This document shows positions 36,593 to 45,636 of a stretch of 64,000 nucleotides of DNA, in pieces (position 1 is the stretch's first letter; every line of letters starts with the position of its first letter). Origin of the DNA: Cupriavidus alkaliphilus (lineage in GTDB: Bacteria > Pseudomonadota > Gammaproteobacteria > Burkholderiales > Burkholderiaceae). The position numbers were made by a program, and so were the translations under genes. Under the pieces are notes generated by a model. That model was not told the origin of the DNA and made no database searches. It was given only the letters and a program-made list of their open reading frames with translations. Location: contig NZ_FMAD01000005.1 of the NCBI RefSeq assembly GCF_900094595.1, positions 248,001-312,000 of the forward strand, given 5' to 3'.

Positions 36593-37537
36593 TCAGGCCG
36601 ACAGCCGGGTCTCGGCCAGGCGCTCGGCGCAGGCCAGCGCGGCGCTGGTCATGATGTCGAGGTTGCCGGCGTAGGCGGGCAGGTAATGCGCGGCGCCCTC
36701 CACCTCCAGGAAGATCGAAGTCTTGAGCCCGTGCATCGGCCCCAGTCCGGGGATGTTCAGCGGCGCCGACGCTGCGATGCGCTCGAACTGCACGCGCTGC
36801 TTGAGCCGGTAGCCCGGCACATAGGCCTGCACCGCCTGCGCCATGGCTTCGACACTTGCGGCGATTTCCGCCTCGTCGCCGTCCTCGGACAAGGTGAAGA
36901 CCGTATCGCGCATCATCAGCGGCGGCTCCGCCGGGTTGAGCACGATGATGGCCTTGCCGCGCGCCGCGCCGCCCACCGAACACAGCGCCTGGCTGGTGGT
37001 TTCGGTGAACTCGTCGATATTGGCGCGCGTGCCGGGGCCGGCCGACTTGCTGGAGATCGACGCCACGATCTCGGCGTAATGCACCCTGGCCACGCGCGAC
37101 ACCGCTGCCACCATGGGAATGGTGGCTTGCCCGCCGCAGGTGACCATATTGATGTTGGGCGCGTCCAGGTGCTGGTCCAGGTTGACCACGGGCACCACAT
37201 AGGGACCGATCGACGCCGGCGTCAAGTCGACCACGCGCACGCCGTGCTGCTGCAGCACGCGGTTGTGATGCGCATGGGCGCCGGCAGACGTGGCGTCGAA
37301 GGCAATGCGGATCTCTTCGAAACCCGGCATGCCGACCAGCCCTTCGATGCCCGCGGCGGTCGTCGGCACGCCCAGGCGCGCGGCACGGGCCAGGCCGTCC
37401 GACGCGGCATCGATGCCCGCCATCGCCCCCATTTCCAGATGGCGGCCGTGCCGCATCACCTTGATCATCAGGTCGGTGCCGATATTGCCGGACCCGATGA
37501 TGGCCACCTTGTGGCGGCCGCTTGCTTTCATGTCCAT
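36593..37537 (-). CDS. dmpF: Acetaldehyde dehydrogenase (acylating)
   Basis: A 314-residue NAD-dependent enzyme converting acetaldehyde plus CoA to acetyl-CoA. It has a Rossmann motif [20 protein letters not shown], the catalytic cysteine near residue 132-135 in [14 protein letters not shown], and [20 protein letters not shown] in the aldolase-contact region. It forms a heterotetramer with the aldolase downstream. Confidence 0.96.
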   Translation of the reverse strand: MDMKASGRHKVAIIGSGNIGTDLMIKVMRHGRHLEMGAMAGIDAASDGLARAARLGVPTTAAGIEGLVGMPGFEEIRIAFDATSAGAHAHHNRVLQQHGVRVVDLTPASIGPYVVPVVNLDQHLDAPNINMVTCGGQATIPMVAAVSRVARVHYAEIVASISSKSAGPGTRANIDEFTETTSQALCSVGGAARGKAIIVLNPAEPPLMMRDTVFTLSEDGDEAEIAASVEAMAQAVQAYVPGYRLKQRVQFERIAASAPLNIPGLGPMHGLKTSIFLEVEGAAHYLPAYAGNLDIMTSAALACAERLAETRLSA

Positions 37538-37581
37538 GTCTCTTCCTGTTCGCTATGGCTGTTTGCGCTGCTGACGCCGCC

Positions 37582-37773
37582 TCAGCGGCCCAGTTCCCTG
37601 GCAGTCTTGCCGCCGATGCCAAACTGCGTCTTCGGCACTTCGGTGATCATCACGCGCACGGTTTCCACCGGCGCGCCCACTGCCTCGACCGCGGCATCGG
37701 TCAGCGCGCGGATCAGGCGCGCCTTCTGTTCTTCGGTACGGCCTTCGATCAGGAAGACCTGCATGATCGGCAT
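37582..37773 (-). CDS. dmpI: 4-Oxalocrotonate tautomerase
   Basis: A 63-residue protein. Mature Pro1 (after Met removal) is the catalytic base. [20 protein letters not shown] and [20 protein letters not shown] are the family pattern, including the second-shell Arg residues. It isomerises 4-oxalocrotonate between enol and keto forms. It sits between the decarboxylase and acetaldehyde dehydrogenase genes. Confidence 0.94.
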   Translation of the reverse strand: MPIMQVFLIEGRTEEQKARLIRALTDAAVEAVGAPVETVRVMITEVPKTQFGIGGKTARELGR

Positions 37774-37793
37774 GTTGTGTCTCCTTGGCAGGT

Positions 37794-38582
37794 TCAGGTA
37801 AAGCGCATCGACACGGTGCCCAGGTGCTGGTAGCGCACGGTGATGCTGTCGCCGGCTGCCACCGCGATGGCTTCGGTGACGCCGCCGGTCATGATGAAGG
37901 TGCCGGCCGGCAGTTCGCGCCCGCGCGCGCCCAGCATGTTGGCGAGCATGGCGACGCTGTTGGCCGGGTGCCCCAGCACCGCCGCCCCGGCGGCGGTGGC
38001 CACCACCTCGCCGTTCTTCTCCAGCACCACGCCCAGGTTCTTCAGGTCCAGCCCTTCTGTGCCGCGGTGCGTGCCGCCCACCACGAAGCGCGCCGACGAG
38101 GTGTTGTCGGCAATCACGCTCTTGAGGTCGAAGCGGAAGTTCTCGTAGCGCGAGTCGATCACCTCCACCGCCGGCACCACGAAGTCGGTCGCGGCCAGCA
38201 CGTCGCCGATATGGCAGCCCGGCCCCTTGAGCGGTGCCTTCAGCACGAAGGCGATCTCGGCCTCGACCTTGGGATGGATCAGCGTGCCGGTATCGATGGC
38301 GGCGCCGTCCATGCAGGCGCCGTAGTCGGTGAGAAAGCCGTACACCGGCTCGCTCACGCCCATCTGGCGCATCTTGGCAAAGGAGGTCAGGCCCATCTTG
38401 AGGCCGGCAATACGGGTGCCGCGCGCCGCCTTGCGCGCGCGGATGGCGTCCTGGATGGCGTAGGCGTCGTCCCAGTCCATCTGGGGGTACTGGTCGGTAA
38501 TCTTGCGCACCGCCTCGCGCTGCAGTTCTGCGTTTTCCAGGTGCTCGGCGAGATGGGCGATAGTGTCTTCTGTCAGGTTCAT
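37794..38582 (-). CDS. dmpH: 4-Oxalocrotonate decarboxylase
   Basis: A 262-residue member of the fumarylacetoacetase-like/MhpD superfamily. It matches DmpH rather than the hydratase by RIAGLKMGLTSFAKMRQMGV, HPKVEAEIAFVLKAPLKGPG, CHIGDVLAATDFVVPAVEVI and YENFRFDLKSVIADN. It decarboxylates 4-oxalocrotonate (keto form) to 2-hydroxypenta-2,4-dienoate and works in complex with the hydratase encoded next to it. Confidence 0.92.
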   Translation of the reverse strand: MNLTEDTIAHLAEHLENAELQREAVRKITDQYPQMDWDDAYAIQDAIRARKAARGTRIAGLKMGLTSFAKMRQMGVSEPVYGFLTDYGACMDGAAIDTGTLIHPKVEAEIAFVLKAPLKGPGCHIGDVLAATDFVVPAVEVIDSRYENFRFDLKSVIADNTSSARFVVGGTHRGTEGLDLKNLGVVLEKNGEVVATAAGAAVLGHPANSVAMLANMLGARGRELPAGTFIMTGGVTEAIAVAAGDSITVRYQHLGTVSMRFT

Positions 38583-38618
38583 GGCTTGTGTTCCGCTGGA
38601 TTGGTGAATGGAGGGCGT

Positions 38619-39401
38619 TCAGACAAAGCGCACCCCGGCCGAGCCGATGCCACCCAGGCTGATGCGCAGCTGGTCGCCGGCGGCCACGGGCACCATCGCG
38701 GCGAGCGAACCGGACAAGATCACCTCGCCGCGCTTCAGCCCGATGCCCAGCCGGCCCAGCGTATTGGCCAGCCACGCCACCGCATTGACGGGATGCCCCA
38801 GCGCGGCCGCGCCCGCGCCGGTGGCGACGATCTCGCCGTTCTTCTCCAGCGTCATGCCGACCGTGGCCAGGTCCACGTTGCGCGGATCCACGGCGGCGTC
38901 GCCCAGCACGAACACGCCTGACGAGGCGTTGTCCGCCACTGTGTCCTGGATGCGGATGTTCCAGTCGCGGATGCGCGAGTCGACGATCTCGAAGCACGGC
39001 AGCACCCAGGCGGTGGCGCGCAATACATCCGCGTTGGTCACGCCGGGCCCTTGCAGGTCTTCCTTCAGCACGAAGGCAATCTCGCCTTCGGCCTTGGGCG
39101 CAATCAGCGTATCGGCGGGAATCGCCGCGCCGTCGGCATAGACCATGCCCGACAGCAGGTGGCCGAAATCGGGCTGGCGCACGTCCAGCATGTCCATCAC
39201 CACGCGGCTGGTCACGCCGATCTTCTTGCCGACCACGCGCTCGCCAGCGTCGAGCCGGTGCTGCACCATCGCCAGCTGGATCCGGTAGGCGTCGTCGATG
39301 GTCAGGCCTGGCCAGGATTCGGTCAGTGGCGCCAGCGGACGGCGCGTGGCAAGCGCCTGGTGCAGGCCGGCGCCGATCTCGAGGATAAGTTCGCTATGCA
39401 T
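38619..39401 (-). CDS. dmpE: 2-Hydroxypenta-2,4-dienoate (2-oxopent-4-enoate) hydratase
   Basis: A 260-residue hydratase. GERVVGKKIGVTSRVVMDML, RQPDFGHLLSGMVY and NADVLRATAWVLPCFEIVDS match DmpE/XylJ. It adds water to 2-hydroxypentadienoate to give 4-hydroxy-2-oxovalerate. It is paralogous to the decarboxylase downstream, and the two gene products usually form a complex. It starts 9 bp after the dehydrogenase gene. Confidence 0.93.
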   Translation of the reverse strand: MHSELILEIGAGLHQALATRRPLAPLTESWPGLTIDDAYRIQLAMVQHRLDAGERVVGKKIGVTSRVVMDMLDVRQPDFGHLLSGMVYADGAAIPADTLIAPKAEGEIAFVLKEDLQGPGVTNADVLRATAWVLPCFEIVDSRIRDWNIRIQDTVADNASSGVFVLGDAAVDPRNVDLATVGMTLEKNGEIVATGAGAAALGHPVNAVAWLANTLGRLGIGLKRGEVILSGSLAAMVPVAAGDQLRISLGGIGSAGVRFV

Positions 39402-39410
39402 GATGGCACC

Positions 39411-40865
39411 TCACAGGCGGACGCAGACGTTGCGCAGCTCGGAATAGAACTCGAGCGAATGGACACCGCCCTCGCGGCCGATGCCTGACTGCCTGGCGCC
39501 GCCAAAGGCGGTACGCAGGTCACGCAGGAACCAGGCGTTGATCCAGCAAATGCCGACCTCCAGCGCGCTGCCCATGCGGTGCGCGGTGCCGAGGTCGCCG
39601 GTCCAGACCGTGGCAGCGAGGCCGTATGGGGTGTCGTTGGCCAGCGCGATCACTTCCTCTTCGGTGTCGAACGGGGCGATGTGGCAGCAGGGCCCGAAGA
39701 TCTCCTCGCGGATCACCGCGGCGCTTTCCGGCAGGCCGGTCCAGATGGTGGGCTGCACCCACGCGCCTTCGGCGAGCGCGCCCGGCATCTGCGGCACGCC
39801 GCCGCCCGTGACCACCGTGGCACCGGCCTCGGCGGCCTTGCGGTAGTAGGCCAGCACCTTGTCGCGGTGCTCATGCGACACCAGTGGCCCCATGTTCACG
39901 CCGGGCTCGGTGGGCCGCCCCAACTTTAACCCTTCCGCCTTCGCCTTCAGCGCGGCGACAAAGCGCTCGAACACCGGCCGCTGCACGTAGACGCGCTCGG
40001 TGCCCAGGCAGACCTGGCCACTGTTCTCGAAGGCCGAGCGCGCGATGCCGGCCACGGCCTTGTCGAAGTCGGCATCGGCGAACACGATGCCGGCGTTCTT
40101 GCCGCCCAGTTCGAACGACACCGGCCGCACGCCATTGGCCGCGGCCTTCATGATGGCCTCGCCGGTGCGGGTTTCGCCGGTGAAGGTGATGCCGTTGACC
40201 TGCGGATGCGCGGTCAGGAACGCCCCGGCCGAATCCGGGCCAAAGCCATGCACGACGTTGTAGACACCCGGCGGCACGCCGGCCTCGTTCATCACCTCGC
40301 CCAGCAGCGTCGCGGTGGCCGGGGTTTCCTCCGACGGCTTGACCACCACCGTGTTGCCGCAGGCCAGCGCCGGCCCGACCTTCCACGTCATCAGCAGCAG
40401 CGGCAGGTTCCACGGGCACACCACGCCGATCACGCCGCGCGGGCTGCGCACTGCGTAGTTGATGGCCTTGCCGCCGTCCGGGGTATCCATGGCAAAGCTC
40501 TCGGTCGGCACGTTGCGAATCAGGTCGGCAAAGACCTTGAAATTGGCCGCGCCGCGCGGGATGTCGATATGGCTGGCCAGGCCGAAGGGCTTGCCGGTGT
40601 CGGCGATCTCGGCCTGCACGAATTCGTCGAAGCGCCGGTTGATGCCGTCTGCCACCGCATGCAGCAGCTCGACCCGCTGCGCCACGGTCATGCGGCCCCA
40701 GGGGCCGTGCAGCGCATTGCGCGCGGCCTGCACCGCGGCGTCGACCTCTGCCTGCCCGGCTTCGTGGACGTGGCCGATCAGGGTGTTGTCGGCGGGGTTG
40801 CGGTTCTCGAAGGTGCGCGAGGTGCCGACCCACTCGCCGTTGATGAAATTCTTGAAGTGTTTCAT
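39411..40865 (-). CDS. dmpC: 2-Hydroxymuconic semialdehyde dehydrogenase
   Basis: A 484-residue NAD-dependent aldehyde dehydrogenase from the ATG at 40865 (MKHFKNFINGEWVGTSRTFE, the family start). It contains FELGGKNAGIVFADADFDKA with the catalytic Glu region, and NSGQVCLGTERVYVQRPVFE with the catalytic Cys. It oxidises 2-hydroxymuconic semialdehyde to 4-oxalocrotonate. No hydrolase (DmpD) gene is present, so this branch must carry the flux from phenol. A 113-bp gap with a hairpin repeat separates it from the dioxygenase gene. Confidence 0.94.
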   Translation of the reverse strand: MKHFKNFINGEWVGTSRTFENRNPADNTLIGHVHEAGQAEVDAAVQAARNALHGPWGRMTVAQRVELLHAVADGINRRFDEFVQAEIADTGKPFGLASHIDIPRGAANFKVFADLIRNVPTESFAMDTPDGGKAINYAVRSPRGVIGVVCPWNLPLLLMTWKVGPALACGNTVVVKPSEETPATATLLGEVMNEAGVPPGVYNVVHGFGPDSAGAFLTAHPQVNGITFTGETRTGEAIMKAAANGVRPVSFELGGKNAGIVFADADFDKAVAGIARSAFENSGQVCLGTERVYVQRPVFERFVAALKAKAEGLKLGRPTEPGVNMGPLVSHEHRDKVLAYYRKAAEAGATVVTGGGVPQMPGALAEGAWVQPTIWTGLPESAAVIREEIFGPCCHIAPFDTEEEVIALANDTPYGLAATVWTGDLGTAHRMGSALEVGICWINAWFLRDLRTAFGGARQSGIGREGGVHSLEFYSELRNVCVRL

Positions 40866-40923
40866 GTTGGTTCTCTGGTTTTGGAACAATCGCGCACTGC
40901 GATCCCCGCTCATCGTTTGGGTA

Positions 40924-40950
40924 CTCCCTCTCCCGCTTGCGGAGAGGGAG
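40924..40950. repeat. CTCCCTCTCCCGC hairpin repeat inside the phenol operon
   Basis: A hairpin CTCCCTCTCC(C)GC / GCGGAGAGGGAG with one unpaired base lies between the dioxygenase and dehydrogenase genes. The same core occurs again at 47366-47403 and 47448-47484, so it is one of a dispersed family. In this place it may act as an intercistronic processing or stability element. Confidence 0.65.
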
Positions 40951-40978
40951 CAAACCAGCGGAAGGCGAGCGTTCGTGC

Positions 40979-41914
40979 TCAGGTCAGCACGTTCAGGAAC
41001 GCTTCGTTCAGCTTCCGGTCGTGATAGAAGATCGCGCGCCCGAGTTCGTTGTCGGTCCAGGTGATGGTGGGCTTGTCCGGGTAGTGGATATAGCCGCCGG
41101 AGAAGACCTCGTTGCGGTTGCCGGAGGGATCGAAGAAGTAGATCGTCGCGCCGCGCGTGATGCCATGGCGGGTGGGACCGATATCGAGCGAGACGTCTTT
41201 CTTGGAGATGATGTCGGCCGCCTTCAGCACCTCGCTCCAGCTGTCGAGCAGGAACGAGGCATGGTGGAAGCGGTTCTTCTCCGGGTGGCGGATAAAGGCG
41301 ATGTCGTGCGCCTTGTTCGAGCAGGTCAGGAAGGCACCGATCAGCATCTCGCCGTCCGGCCCCGCCACCACCTGCTCCGCCAGCGAGAAGCCAAGCACCT
41401 CACGGAACAGCTTGACGGTGCCGTCGACATCGTCGCCATACAGCAGGCAATGGTCGAATCGGCTCGGCGCCATGCCGCGCAAGTCGTCGGGCCAGGGGTC
41501 GGGATTGAGGTCGCCGGTCTTGCAGCCGGGCTTGTCCTTGTCCGCGAACAGCTCGATCGCGTGCCCGGTGGGGATGGTGAAGCGGAAGCGCACGCCGGTG
41601 TGCGGGTGTTCGCCGGCGGCAATCCACTGGCAAGCGGTGGCCAGCCCGGATTGCTCGACCTCCCGCGCCAGCCGCTCCAGGGTGTGGCCGCTGTCGACAC
41701 GGAAGCCCATGTAGTCCATGCCCGGGCTGTCGGCCTCGCGCAGCACCACGCTGTGGTGGTCGTGCTCGTCCCAGGCCTTCAGGAACACGCGGCCCTGGGC
41801 ATCGCGCGCGGTTTCGATCAGGCCGAGCACCTCGGTATAGTGTTTCAGCGCCGGTTCCAGCTCCAGCACGCGCAGGGCCACATGCCCCGGGCGCAATACG
41901 CCTGTCAATGCCAT
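40979..41914 (-). CDS. dmpB: Catechol 2,3-dioxygenase
   Basis: A 311-residue extradiol dioxygenase with two vicinal-oxygen-chelate modules. Iron ligands are H155 ([12 protein letters not shown]), H217 or H218 ([13 protein letters not shown]) and E269 ([14 protein letters not shown]). It opens the catechol ring next to the hydroxyls to give yellow 2-hydroxymuconic semialdehyde. Length and motifs match the XylE/DmpB group. It is encoded just after the ferredoxin thought to keep its iron reduced. Confidence 0.96.
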   Translation of the reverse strand: MALTGVLRPGHVALRVLELEPALKHYTEVLGLIETARDAQGRVFLKAWDEHDHHSVVLREADSPGMDYMGFRVDSGHTLERLAREVEQSGLATACQWIAAGEHPHTGVRFRFTIPTGHAIELFADKDKPGCKTGDLNPDPWPDDLRGMAPSRFDHCLLYGDDVDGTVKLFREVLGFSLAEQVVAGPDGEMLIGAFLTCSNKAHDIAFIRHPEKNRFHHASFLLDSWSEVLKAADIISKKDVSLDIGPTRHGITRGATIYFFDPSGNRNEVFSGGYIHYPDKPTITWTDNELGRAIFYHDRKLNEAFLNVLT

Positions 41915-41947
41915 GTCTGTCTCCTTGTGTTGGTGTTCACTGCTCGT

Positions 41948-42271
41948 TCATGCGGGATCGCGCGCGCCGGCATGCCGCGCCAGGCAGCGCTGCAGCAGCG
42001 CCACCGGCCGCAGCCGGATATCGCTGTCCGGATAGGTCTTGCAGGCCAGCACCAGCCCTGCACGCTGCTCGGCCTCGGACAGGCAGGCCCGGCTCATCTT
42101 GCCGACGTGGTACTGCCCCGCCTCAATCCGCACCTTGCACACGCCGCAGCCGCCACCGCGGCAGCCTGCGGGAATGCCTCTCTGGCCCAGCACTTCCATG
42201 GCACGCAGCAGGTTCTGCCCCGGCGCGCAGGCGTAGCGCTGGCCGCTGTCGGCGATTTCTACGGTATGCAT
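41948..42271 (-). CDS. dmpQ: Plant-type [2Fe-2S] ferredoxin (DmpQ/XylT-like)
   Basis: A 107-residue ferredoxin with cluster cysteines C37, C42, C45 and C77 (GCRGGGCGVCKV and LACKTY). In homologous operons it reactivates catechol 2,3-dioxygenase whose iron has been oxidised. The tail after residue 85 is somewhat longer than usual. It starts 15 bp after the reductase gene. Confidence 0.92.
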   Translation of the reverse strand: MHTVEIADSGQRYACAPGQNLLRAMEVLGQRGIPAGCRGGGCGVCKVRIEAGQYHVGKMSRACLSEAEQRAGLVLACKTYPDSDIRLRPVALLQRCLARHAGARDPA

Positions 42272-42286
42272 GCATGGCCTCCCCGC

Positions 42287-43354
42287 TCAGATCTTGAACA
42301 GCGGGCTGCGCGCGCTGTCTTGCGCGTCGGCCGCCGACAGGAACTTCTCTGTGTGGATATCCGCCTCGAACAGCCGGCCCTGCATCAGCGTGCGGATGCA
42401 GGCCTCGATCATCGGCGGCGGACCGCACAGGTAGGCCTTGTGCCCGCGGAAGTCGGCGGTACCGTCATGCGCGTAGAGCTGGTGCAGCACGTCATGCACA
42501 TAGCCGCGCGCGCCGCCCCAGTCACTGCCGGCGGGTTCGTCCGACAGCGCCGGCACGTAGCGGAAGTTGGGGTGGGCCTGCGCCAGCGACTGGAACTCAG
42601 TGTCGTAGTACAGCTCGGCGCGGTTGCGCGCGCCCTGCACCAGCGTGATCGGCAGGTTCTCGCCGGCGGCCAGCAGGTCCAGGATCATCGCGCGCGGGCT
42701 GGACAGTCCGGAGCCGCCCGCCAGGAAGAGCATCGGCACCTGCGCCGACTTGCGCACGAAGAAGCGGCCGTAGGGCGCGGAGAACGTCAGCTCGTCGCCG
42801 ACTGCCAGCCGTTCGTGCAGGTAGCCGGTGGCCTGCCCCTCGGGCACGCGCCGCACGTGCAGCTCGACCAGTTCGTCGCCGGGCGCGTTGGCCAGCGAGA
42901 AGGCGCGCGGCTGGTCGCAGCCCGGCACCTGCAGGTTGACATACTGTCCAGCCTGGAAGGCCGCGCGCCGGCCGTCCTTGACGCGCAGCCAGATGCCCAG
43001 GATGGTGGGGGTCAGCGCGCGCGTCTCGACGACTTCGGCGCGATAGTCGGCCAGCGGCAGGCCCAGCGCATCGGCGTCTTCCTCGATATCGGCCTCGATC
43101 ACGAGGTCTGACTGCGCGGTCGCGCAGCAGGCCAGGCACTGGCCGTTGTCGCGCTCGAAATCCATCAGCGCGAAGCTGGAGGCATCTCCCTGCTCGACCT
43201 CGCCGTCCACCACCTGCACCTTGCAAGTGGCGCACAGCCCGTGGCAGCAGGCGTGCGGCAGCCACACGCCATTGCGCAGGCAGGCGTCCAGCACGGTCTG
43301 CCCCGGCGCGATGGAAATGGTCTGGCCGACCGGTTCAATCGTCAGCGAATACAT
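42287..43354 (-). CDS. dmpP: Phenol hydroxylase P5, NADH:ferredoxin reductase component
   Basis: A 355-residue electron-transfer flavoprotein. The N-terminal [2Fe-2S] domain has C36, C41, C44 and C76 (HACCHGLCATCKV). The FAD domain has QPRAFSLANAPGDELVELHV, and the NAD domain has FLAGGSGLSSPRAMILDLL. It carries electrons from NADH to the di-iron oxygenase. Gene order and length are as in DmpP/PoxF. Confidence 0.95.
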   Translation of the reverse strand: MYSLTIEPVGQTISIAPGQTVLDACLRNGVWLPHACCHGLCATCKVQVVDGEVEQGDASSFALMDFERDNGQCLACCATAQSDLVIEADIEEDADALGLPLADYRAEVVETRALTPTILGIWLRVKDGRRAAFQAGQYVNLQVPGCDQPRAFSLANAPGDELVELHVRRVPEGQATGYLHERLAVGDELTFSAPYGRFFVRKSAQVPMLFLAGGSGLSSPRAMILDLLAAGENLPITLVQGARNRAELYYDTEFQSLAQAHPNFRYVPALSDEPAGSDWGGARGYVHDVLHQLYAHDGTADFRGHKAYLCGPPPMIEACIRTLMQGRLFEADIHTEKFLSAADAQDSARSPLFKI

Positions 43355-43385
43355 CTCGGTCTCCTTGCGTGCAAAGCGTGTCGCC

Positions 43386-43745
43386 TCAGCTGCCGCTGCC
43401 GCCGATGCCGTCCAGCCCCGGCGTGCGGAAGCGGATCACATCCTTGTGCCCCAGTCCGTTCTGTTCGAGCGTGCGGTCCAGGTCAGGCTGCCAGGGCTGG
43501 CCGCCGCGCAGCCATTGCACCTGGTCCCAGTCGATGCGGGCAAAGTCCGGGTGATAGCCGTAGACCCCGGGCAGCACCTGCTCCACCACCGCGCGCAGCG
43601 GCATCGACGGCGCGAACGGAAAGCAATGCGGGGCGCAGAACAGCAGGTGGCCGTCCCAGCCGATGTAGAGCAGGCGGTTGCCGTGGAATACGGCCTCGCG
43701 GTCGGCCGCCTCGAAGGCGTAGTCACCGATGGATACGACGGGCAT
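43386..43745 (-). CDS. dmpO: Phenol hydroxylase P4 subunit
   Basis: A 119-residue small oxygenase subunit, starting MPVVSIGDYAFEAADREAVF at the ATG at 43745. LLYIGWDGHLLFCAPHCFPF is the family core. It forms the (LNO)2 hydroxylase with P1 and P3. Confidence 0.93.
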   Translation of the reverse strand: MPVVSIGDYAFEAADREAVFHGNRLLYIGWDGHLLFCAPHCFPFAPSMPLRAVVEQVLPGVYGYHPDFARIDWDQVQWLRGGQPWQPDLDRTLEQNGLGHKDVIRFRTPGLDGIGGSGS

Positions 43746-43777
43746 GGTTGTCTCCTTGTCTTGTGATGGGGGCCGCT

Positions 43778-45298
43778 TCAGGCGGCGGCGCCTGCAGGCC
43801 CGATGCCCTTCCACGCGTTCCAGTTGCGCTGGTCCTGCGAGCCCTCGAAATCGAGGTTGTCCGCGCCCGGGTTCAGCCGATACCACTTGAGCACGTCGTC
43901 CAGCGTGGCACCGCCGCAGTTGCCCTGGTAGATCTGGTGCACCGGCAGCCACGCCTGCGCGTACTTGGCGGGCTCGTCATCGAAGATGTCCTTGCAGCCG
44001 TCCGAGCAGAAGTGGTACTTCATGCCGTGGTAGCTGCTTTCGCGGTAGCAGGTCTGGGTGGGATCGTCCGGCTCCGAGAACACCATCGGGATCTGGCAGG
44101 TCTGGCACAACATCGGCAGCGTGGCGTTGTAGAAGCGTTCGCCGGCCTTCTGCCGCGCCTGCCAGTGCTCCAGGCGTGGCTTGTAGTAGCGCTCGAAGGT
44201 CTGGGGATATTTCTCGGCCAGCCATGCCATCTCGTCGGCCTTGGGCATCCACGTATGGAAGGCGGCGGCGCCCGCATAGTTGTAGAACGTGGCCCAGGCC
44301 TCGTGCGTGATGCGGTCCTTGGTGCGGGTGGCCACTTCGTGGTACTTGGGCATGCGCAGGCCATAGCGCTCCAGGTCCTTGAACAGCGCGCCGCCCGCCT
44401 GCTCGAAGTACATCTCCCATGCCTCGCCCCAAGACATCACGCGCTTGGGCAGCATGTAGTCCATCATCATCCCGACCAGCGTCAGCAGGCGGAAGCCGCG
44501 CCAGAACCATTTGTCGAGCCACTTCTGCAGGATGGGGATGTTGCCGGGATCCTGCTCGCACAGGAACTTGACCACCTCCAGTCCCAGCGTCATGTGGCGC
44601 GACTCGTCCGACTGCGCCGAGAAGCCGAAGGTCACCGTGGCCATGTCGCCGTTGTAGGCCGCGCCGGACATGAACGGCATGAACAGCAGGTTGGTCAGCA
44701 CGTACTCGAACGAGAACGAGATCGCGGTGATGAACTCGAACGGCCCCGCGCTCATCGCATCTTCGAAGTACGACTTGGGCACCGACAGGTACCAGACCCG
44801 GTCGTGCATGTGGCGCCACTCGCCAAAGCCGTGGAAGTACTTGTTGTAGACCGACAGCGTATGCAGCTGGGTCTGGGCGTGGCGCAGCTCGTCGATCGAC
44901 TGCATCTGCGCCGCCACGCGCGCGCCGGCGCCGCGGAAATGCCGGCCCAGGTGCGCGTAGCCGCGGTGCGCGGCGTATTCCAGCGGCGTCACGCCGGTCA
45001 GGAACAGCCGCAACGCGTTCAGGTAGCGCGGATCGGATACGTTCAGGTGGCCGTTGTTCTGCACGAACGAGTCGATGATCGCGTACAGTTTGCGTTCTTT
45101 CTCCGACTGGTATTTCCAGTAGGCATCCATGGTCATGCGGAACGGGTCTTCCCATTTGTCCCAGTCGTGGATGCGGATGCCCTCGTACTTGTCGAACGGG
45201 AAGACCTTGTCCATCGGTTCGTAGGTCGTTTCCCAGGCCAGGTCCCGCGTCATCGAGGCGTACTTCTCGCGCAGGTTGAGCTTCTTGCGTGCGTCCAT
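43778..45298 (-). CDS. dmpN: Phenol hydroxylase P3, di-iron oxygenase large subunit
   Basis: A 506-residue catalytic subunit. The di-iron ligands can be placed at E107, E137, H140 (IDELRHAQ), E198, E232 and H235 (SDESRHMT), the bacterial multicomponent monooxygenase pattern. A C-terminal YHS-like segment (SSYHGMKYHFCSDGCKDIF) is present, as in DmpN. It inserts one oxygen atom of O2 into phenol to give catechol. Confidence 0.97.
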   Translation of the reverse strand: MDARKKLNLREKYASMTRDLAWETTYEPMDKVFPFDKYEGIRIHDWDKWEDPFRMTMDAYWKYQSEKERKLYAIIDSFVQNNGHLNVSDPRYLNALRLFLTGVTPLEYAAHRGYAHLGRHFRGAGARVAAQMQSIDELRHAQTQLHTLSVYNKYFHGFGEWRHMHDRVWYLSVPKSYFEDAMSAGPFEFITAISFSFEYVLTNLLFMPFMSGAAYNGDMATVTFGFSAQSDESRHMTLGLEVVKFLCEQDPGNIPILQKWLDKWFWRGFRLLTLVGMMMDYMLPKRVMSWGEAWEMYFEQAGGALFKDLERYGLRMPKYHEVATRTKDRITHEAWATFYNYAGAAAFHTWMPKADEMAWLAEKYPQTFERYYKPRLEHWQARQKAGERFYNATLPMLCQTCQIPMVFSEPDDPTQTCYRESSYHGMKYHFCSDGCKDIFDDEPAKYAQAWLPVHQIYQGNCGGATLDDVLKWYRLNPGADNLDFEGSQDQRNWNAWKGIGPAGAAA

Positions 45299-45332
45299 GA
45301 TGTCTCCGTGATGTTCTGTGTGCCGCGCCGGG

Positions 45333-45611
45333 TCAGGCGTTCCAGCGCAGCGTGAAGGCGTCTTCGTCCTCGTCGATGTTTCCGCACAGCGAGATCAGGT
45401 TCAGGTGGATCTCCTGCAGGTCCCAGTCGCGCCCGAGCTTGCCGGCCACAAGCTCGCGCACGATGGTCAGGTGTCCGGGCGCATCGATCTTGACCATGGC
45501 GGGGAACTGCGACACCACCGCATGCGGGTTGGCTTCGGTGATGGCGTCGATGATGGGGCGGGTGTCGTCGTTGTTCTGCAGGGCGATGTAGACGTTGGCG
45601 GCGTGAGTCAT
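45333..45611 (-). CDS. dmpM: Phenol hydroxylase P2, regulatory/effector subunit
   Basis: A 92-residue cofactorless effector protein from the ATG at 45611 (MTHAANVYIALQNNDDTRPI). It carries the family segment FPAMVKIDAPGHLTIVREL. It binds the hydroxylase and couples electron transfer to oxygen activation. Confidence 0.94.
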   Translation of the reverse strand: MTHAANVYIALQNNDDTRPIIDAITEANPHAVVSQFPAMVKIDAPGHLTIVRELVAGKLGRDWDLQEIHLNLISLCGNIDEDEDAFTLRWNA

Positions 45612-45636
45612 GATTTGGCTCCGTGGGTCGGTCAGG

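Noticed and set aside
32643..36674. Long + strand frame (about 1,340 codons) opposite the PLP enzyme, chemoreceptor and aldolase
   Set aside because: Crosses several real genes and their gaps, without any family motif; shadow of GC-rich third positions.
35493..37622. Apparent fusion of aldolase and a 5' extension over the acetaldehyde dehydrogenase region
   Set aside because: The frame merely stays open through the gap and runs out of frame with dmpF; the aldolase family start is at 36548 and dmpF is intact in its own frame.
38619..39401. Possibility that this gene is the 2-hydroxymuconic semialdehyde hydrolase (DmpD)
   Set aside because: It has no alpha/beta-hydrolase nucleophile motif and matches the hydratase DmpE throughout.
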